Source: Clostridia bacterium
Lineage (GTDB): Bacteria; Bacillota; Clostridia; Oscillospirales; CAG-272
Length of the DNA stretch: 8,966 nt
Reading direction: 5' to 3'
Assembly (NCBI GenBank): GCA_017556845.1
Contig: JAFYMA010000114.1
Span: forward strand, 1 to 8,966
In this document: piece after piece, positions 6,576 through 8,966 of the stretch
Layout: every line of letters starts with the position of its first letter
How positions within the stretch are numbered: position 1 is the first letter of the stretch
The notes under the pieces: generated by a model
Database searches by the model: none
What the model was told of the DNA's origin: nothing
The model's input: only the letters and a program-made list of their open reading frames with translations
Made by a program: the position numbers and the translations under genes

Positions 6576-6605
6576 AAGCCGCACAGACGAATATCTGTGC
6601 GGCTT
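6576..6605 (-). other. Intercistronic stem-loop between the two glucosaminidase genes
   Basis: A perfect 12-bp stem (AAGCCGCACAGA at 6576-6587 with its complement at 6594-6605, 6-base loop) lies 13 bases after the upstream gene's stop codon. On the transcribed reverse strand it is followed by GCAGATAAATAATG, which is not a U-tract. It is therefore either a leaky terminator or an mRNA-stabilising or processing element. No convincing promoter lies between the stem and the next gene, so read-through is needed to express that gene. Confidence 0.7.
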
Positions 6606-6618
6606 TAAGATTTTTAAA

Positions 6619-8532
6619 TCAGGAAATAACGCTGTTTGCAATATTACCTACGTCGTTTGATGAAATAGAACCGTCGTTGTTGCAGTCAATTGCCTCAGGG
6701 TACTGAGCACTGCCCATGGATGCAAAATACTTTTTAGCTCTGATAACGTCCTTAGCGGTTATTTTACCGTCGCAGTCAACGTCACCGCCTACGATTATCG
6801 TAGCACTGTCAACTACTGCGTTATACGCAAGGTACTGTACCTTATATCCCGTTTTCAACGTGCCTGACAATACGGGCGAGCCGTTTTCATCTACTATTCT
6901 GCTGCCGCCGTCAATGCCGGAAAGAAGATCGGAAATAGTTGTGTTTTTATCAATGCCCATGATCGTTCTTCCGCTTTGCGTCGTTCCGATCTTGAATTCG
7001 TTACTTTCCATCGCCAGATCCTTTGCAGTACATGTAACGTTTACGCTTGCGATCGGATATGCTGTACCGTTGGAGTTAACACCTCTTATATTGACCGTGT
7101 GAGTTCCCAAGCCGTAAAGACTCATATCTACCGCAATGTCAAATGCATTGTACGGCGAGTTCGTATATGAGGTGAAAGCGTTGGAAACGTCATTTCTCAG
7201 GTGATTCTTAGCACTCTGCCAAGGACCGCCGTCAACGCTGTAATAATAGCCCTTACGTGCATAGGAGTGAACGCTCCATCCGCCGATATTGGCAATGTTA
7301 GTGCTGCCGAAGTCGATAGACATCGACGTGTGGCATGTGCCGAGTGTAACGGGGGAAGCTCCGTCGGGATTAGGAGTATCGAGCATATTTACAAAGCTGT
7401 ACTTCATACCGAATTGAGAACCGGGGTTAGGATACGGAGAAGAGGACATTCCGTCAAATACGGGGATTATGAAGTTAAAGGGACTGTCAAGAATACCGTT
7501 CTTGTTAGAAGCGTTGTAAACCGTTGTACCCTCAGACGTTACGGCGTATATCGTCTGCATGTACTGATCCCAGAAGTTACGGCTGGAACGGGGGTCAACG
7601 TTGAATTTTTGGAAATAGCTTGTATTCTGGTAGTCATTTATGTACTTTGTTCTTACCTTAGCTGCACCGCCGTCAATAGCTTCTTTGTGCGTATCCCAGC
7701 TTGCGTTGTATGCTTCCTTCATAGCATTGTGGTAAATCTCAAAACGACCTTCACCCATTGCATCAATGTTGAAATAGTTGTAATAGCCGTTGAACTTTGC
7801 AAAATAGCTGTATGAGTATCCCGAGGAAGGAGCACCGTTTAAATGATCTTTGTAATATTTCCAAAGTGTCTCACCACAGGAGCCGTTAAGCAAAGGCTCG
7901 GTGTTTCCGTTGGTGCCCTTTTCCTGTCTTAAGCGTGCTGCAAGGAACGTGGGGCTGACACCGTGTTTTTCACCTACCTGCAAAAGATACTGTGCATACG
8001 TCAACGTATTTCCGGGGTCGGGAATAACGGCGTTTTCCATAAACGTGCCTGCAAACGCAGCGTTTACTACCGCTTCGCTGTATGTACCGGGAACGTATGC
8101 AAGATCCTGAAACATGAAGATCCTTTCTTCTGTCATAAAGTTTCTCGGATCCATGAAAAACTGTACTGTAGCCTTATTACACGGATATTTGTCCAGTGAG
8201 TCGTATGTATTATGATTCTTGTGATATGGAGCATATTCGCTTGCAGCGTCGATAAGGTTGCTTGCTTCATCTTCCAATTCTTTTTGGATAACGTAGCTCC
8301 ATGTGTATGTGGGCTTTAACTTAGTTACGAGAACAGGCTCAAATGTCCAGGTAGGACGAGAAATGTGAAGATCTGCAAGTCGTGAAGCGTAGGAATCAGG
8401 GAATCCCTTTGCTATCAGTTCTGCATAATACTCGTCATAATTTGCCGAAGCAGCTTGCGTAGCCAGCGGCAGACAAGCGGCAAGAAGAATGAAAACGAGA
8501 AGTAGAGAAGTTAAGCGTTTCAGGTGTTTCAT
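6619..8532 (-). CDS. Secreted glucosaminidase (GH73-like) with one beta-sandwich-like module and a C-terminal dockerin
   Basis: Probable peptidoglycan endo-beta-N-acetylglucosaminidase, paralogous to the next gene in the operon. The 637 residues comprise a signal peptide (about 1-28, TQA before the likely cleavage site; a Cys20 in LAAC also resembles a lipobox) and a conserved N-terminal region (about 32-120). The catalytic region (about 125-335) contains FMDPRNFMTEERIFMF, AARLRQEKGT with likely catalytic Glu204, YNYFN (251-255), QNTSYFQKFNVD and QYMQ. One beta-rich module (about 384-503) has GGW, YYSVDGG, RNDV and G-x-H motifs. A linker module (about 512-580) and a dockerin (583-637) follow, the dockerin with loops D584/D586/D588/D595 and D616/N618/D620/D627. 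ATG at 8532 is preceded by GGAGG (8537-8541). It is the first gene of the operon and has its own good promoter. The single sandwich module explains most of the 139-residue difference from the paralogue. Confidence 0.94.
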   Translation of the reverse strand: MKHLKRLTSLLLVFILLAACLPLATQAASANYDEYYAELIAKGFPDSYASRLADLHISRPTWTFEPVLVTKLKPTYTWSYVIQKELEDEASNLIDAASEYAPYHKNHNTYDSLDKYPCNKATVQFFMDPRNFMTEERIFMFQDLAYVPGTYSEAVVNAAFAGTFMENAVIPDPGNTLTYAQYLLQVGEKHGVSPTFLAARLRQEKGTNGNTEPLLNGSCGETLWKYYKDHLNGAPSSGYSYSYFAKFNGYYNYFNIDAMGEGRFEIYHNAMKEAYNASWDTHKEAIDGGAAKVRTKYINDYQNTSYFQKFNVDPRSSRNFWDQYMQTIYAVTSEGTTVYNASNKNGILDSPFNFIIPVFDGMSSSPYPNPGSQFGMKYSFVNMLDTPNPDGASPVTLGTCHTSMSIDFGSTNIANIGGWSVHSYARKGYYYSVDGGPWQSAKNHLRNDVSNAFTSYTNSPYNAFDIAVDMSLYGLGTHTVNIRGVNSNGTAYPIASVNVTCTAKDLAMESNEFKIGTTQSGRTIMGIDKNTTISDLLSGIDGGSRIVDENGSPVLSGTLKTGYKVQYLAYNAVVDSATIIVGGDVDCDGKITAKDVIRAKKYFASMGSAQYPEAIDCNNDGSISSNDVGNIANSVIS

Positions 8533-8610
8533 AGAACCTCCAAAATAATATTTTTACTTCTTCTCAATGGAAAAAGTCGGTGTGAATACACATCACACTC
8601 ATGCTGTATT

Positions 8611-8639
8611 ATTTTACTACAAAATATATAACTTTTCAA
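8611..8639 (-). promoter_or_regulatory. Sigma-A-type promoter for the dockerin glucosaminidase operon
   Basis: On the reverse strand TTGAAA (8634-8639) and TAAAAT (8611-8616) are separated by exactly 17 bases. Transcription would begin near 8604, giving a leader of about 70 nt. That leader contains a small 6-bp hairpin (8580-8598) followed by CGACTTTTT, probably too weak to be a terminator. Confidence 0.75.
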
Positions 8640-8746
8640 GGGGTTATTGAATATTTTCTATATTTCACAGAAGAAAAAAATAAATTTTGTTTATAGTGCA
8701 CAAAAACGCGTAGAAAACTTTGTTAGTAATACTTTTAGAAATTTTC

Positions 8747-8775
8747 TTGACAGAGTAAAAAATTGATGTTACAAT
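8747..8775 (+). promoter_or_regulatory. Sigma-A-type promoter for the secreted amidase gene
   Basis: A perfect TTGACA (8747-8752) and TACAAT (8770-8775) are spaced by 17 bases, with TG one base upstream of the -10 (extended -10). It is divergent from the glucosaminidase promoter, with about 107 bases of AT-rich DNA between the two -35 boxes in which I saw no clear shared operator. Confidence 0.85.
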
Positions 8776-8806
8776 AATAAAGAAATCTTTTACAAGGAGT
8801 TTTTTT

Positions 8807-8966
8807 ATGCTAAAAAGACTATTTTCCGTGCTTTTGTGCTTCGTTACGATCATTGCAGTGATCCCGTTTACTGCTGTAGAAACCGAAGCTGCAAACGTTA
8901 TCATCACGCTCGACCCCGGCCACGGCGGTAAGGACCCGGGTGCTGTTGGTGCAAGAAACTGGGGCG
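8807..8966 (+). CDS. Secreted N-acetylmuramoyl-L-alanine amidase (Amidase_3), N-terminal part
   Basis: Only the first 53 codons are in the window. A classic signal peptide (MLKRLF, hydrophobic core to about residue 23, ETEA-A near 25-29) leads directly into ITLDPGHGGKDPGA, the opening strand and first zinc-ligand loop (His39) of the Amidase_3 family. The enzyme would cleave the MurNAc-L-Ala bond outside the cell. The start is ATG at 8807, seven bases after AAGGAG (8794-8799). The gene is divergent from the two dockerin glucosaminidases, so the pair would attack complementary bonds of the same polymer. Whether it too ends in a dockerin or wall-binding domain cannot be seen. It is a different subtype from the signal-less amidase at 2674, which has DQGHN in place of DPGHGG. 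Confidence 0.92.
   Translation, partial: MLKRLFSVLLCFVTIIAVIPFTAVETEAANVIITLDPGHGGKDPGAVGARNWG

Noticed and set aside
7201..7815. Plus-strand open frame of 204 codons inside the first glucosaminidase
   Set aside because: It is the antisense shadow of a gene with clear domains; no ribosome binding site or recognisable motif supports it.
8580..8598. Leader hairpin of the glucosaminidase operon as an attenuator
   Set aside because: The stem is only six A/T- and G/C-mixed pairs with a 7-base loop and the following CGACTTTTT is interrupted from the stem; too weak to claim.
8665..8907. Minus-strand open frame of 80 codons opposite the secreted amidase start
   Set aside because: It covers the amidase promoter and start, has no ribosome binding site and reads as low-complexity Lys/Ile/Phe-rich sequence expected from AT-rich DNA.
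1..8966. CRISPR array, insertion sequence, tRNA or prophage
   Set aside because: No regularly spaced repeats, transposase motifs, terminal inverted repeats, cloverleaf sequences or phage structural genes were seen.

Overview
The window looks like chromosomal DNA of an anaerobic, moderately low-GC Gram-positive of the class Clostridia, most likely a gut or rumen member of the Oscillospiraceae/Ruminococcaceae. The evidence is strong GGAGG ribosome binding sites, frequent TTG starts, near-consensus sigma-A promoters, a TPP-riboswitch-controlled ThiT-type transporter, and secreted enzymes ending in type I dockerin domains. The lineage is an inference; no rRNA or other taxonomic marker is present.

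Layout, left to right. (1) Bases 1-2543, minus strand: the excision-repair genes uvrB and the first 32 codons of uvrA (continuing beyond base 1), preceded by a small membrane-associated HEXXH protein of unknown role. All three are tightly spaced and appear to be read from one promoter at 2576-2604. (2) Bases 2674-3240, plus strand: a small N-acetylmuramoyl-L-alanine amidase without a signal peptide, divergent from the uvr operon and ending at a bidirectional hairpin terminator. (3) Bases 3288-4134, minus strand: a ThiT-like thiamine transporter S component behind a TPP riboswitch, a leader terminator and a fully consensus promoter. (4) Bases 4163-8639, minus strand: two tandem paralogous secreted glucosaminidases (GH73-like), each with beta-sandwich-like modules, a linker module and a C-terminal dockerin. 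A stem-loop lies between them, a strong terminator follows the second and one promoter precedes the first. (5) Bases 8747-8966, plus strand: promoter, ribosome binding site and the first 53 codons of a secreted amidase, cut off by the window end.

Taken together, uvrBA handles nucleotide excision repair, thiT is a self-contained thiamine-uptake unit, and four of the eight genes are peptidoglycan hydrolases. The secreted glucosaminidases cut the glycan strand, and the divergent secreted amidase would remove the stem peptide. The most unusual content is the pair of dockerin-tagged cell-wall hydrolases, which suggests that autolysins rather than plant-fibre enzymes are being docked onto a cohesin-bearing partner. 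No mobile element, CRISPR array, tRNA or rRNA gene was seen, and no gene-free stretch exceeds 300 bases.
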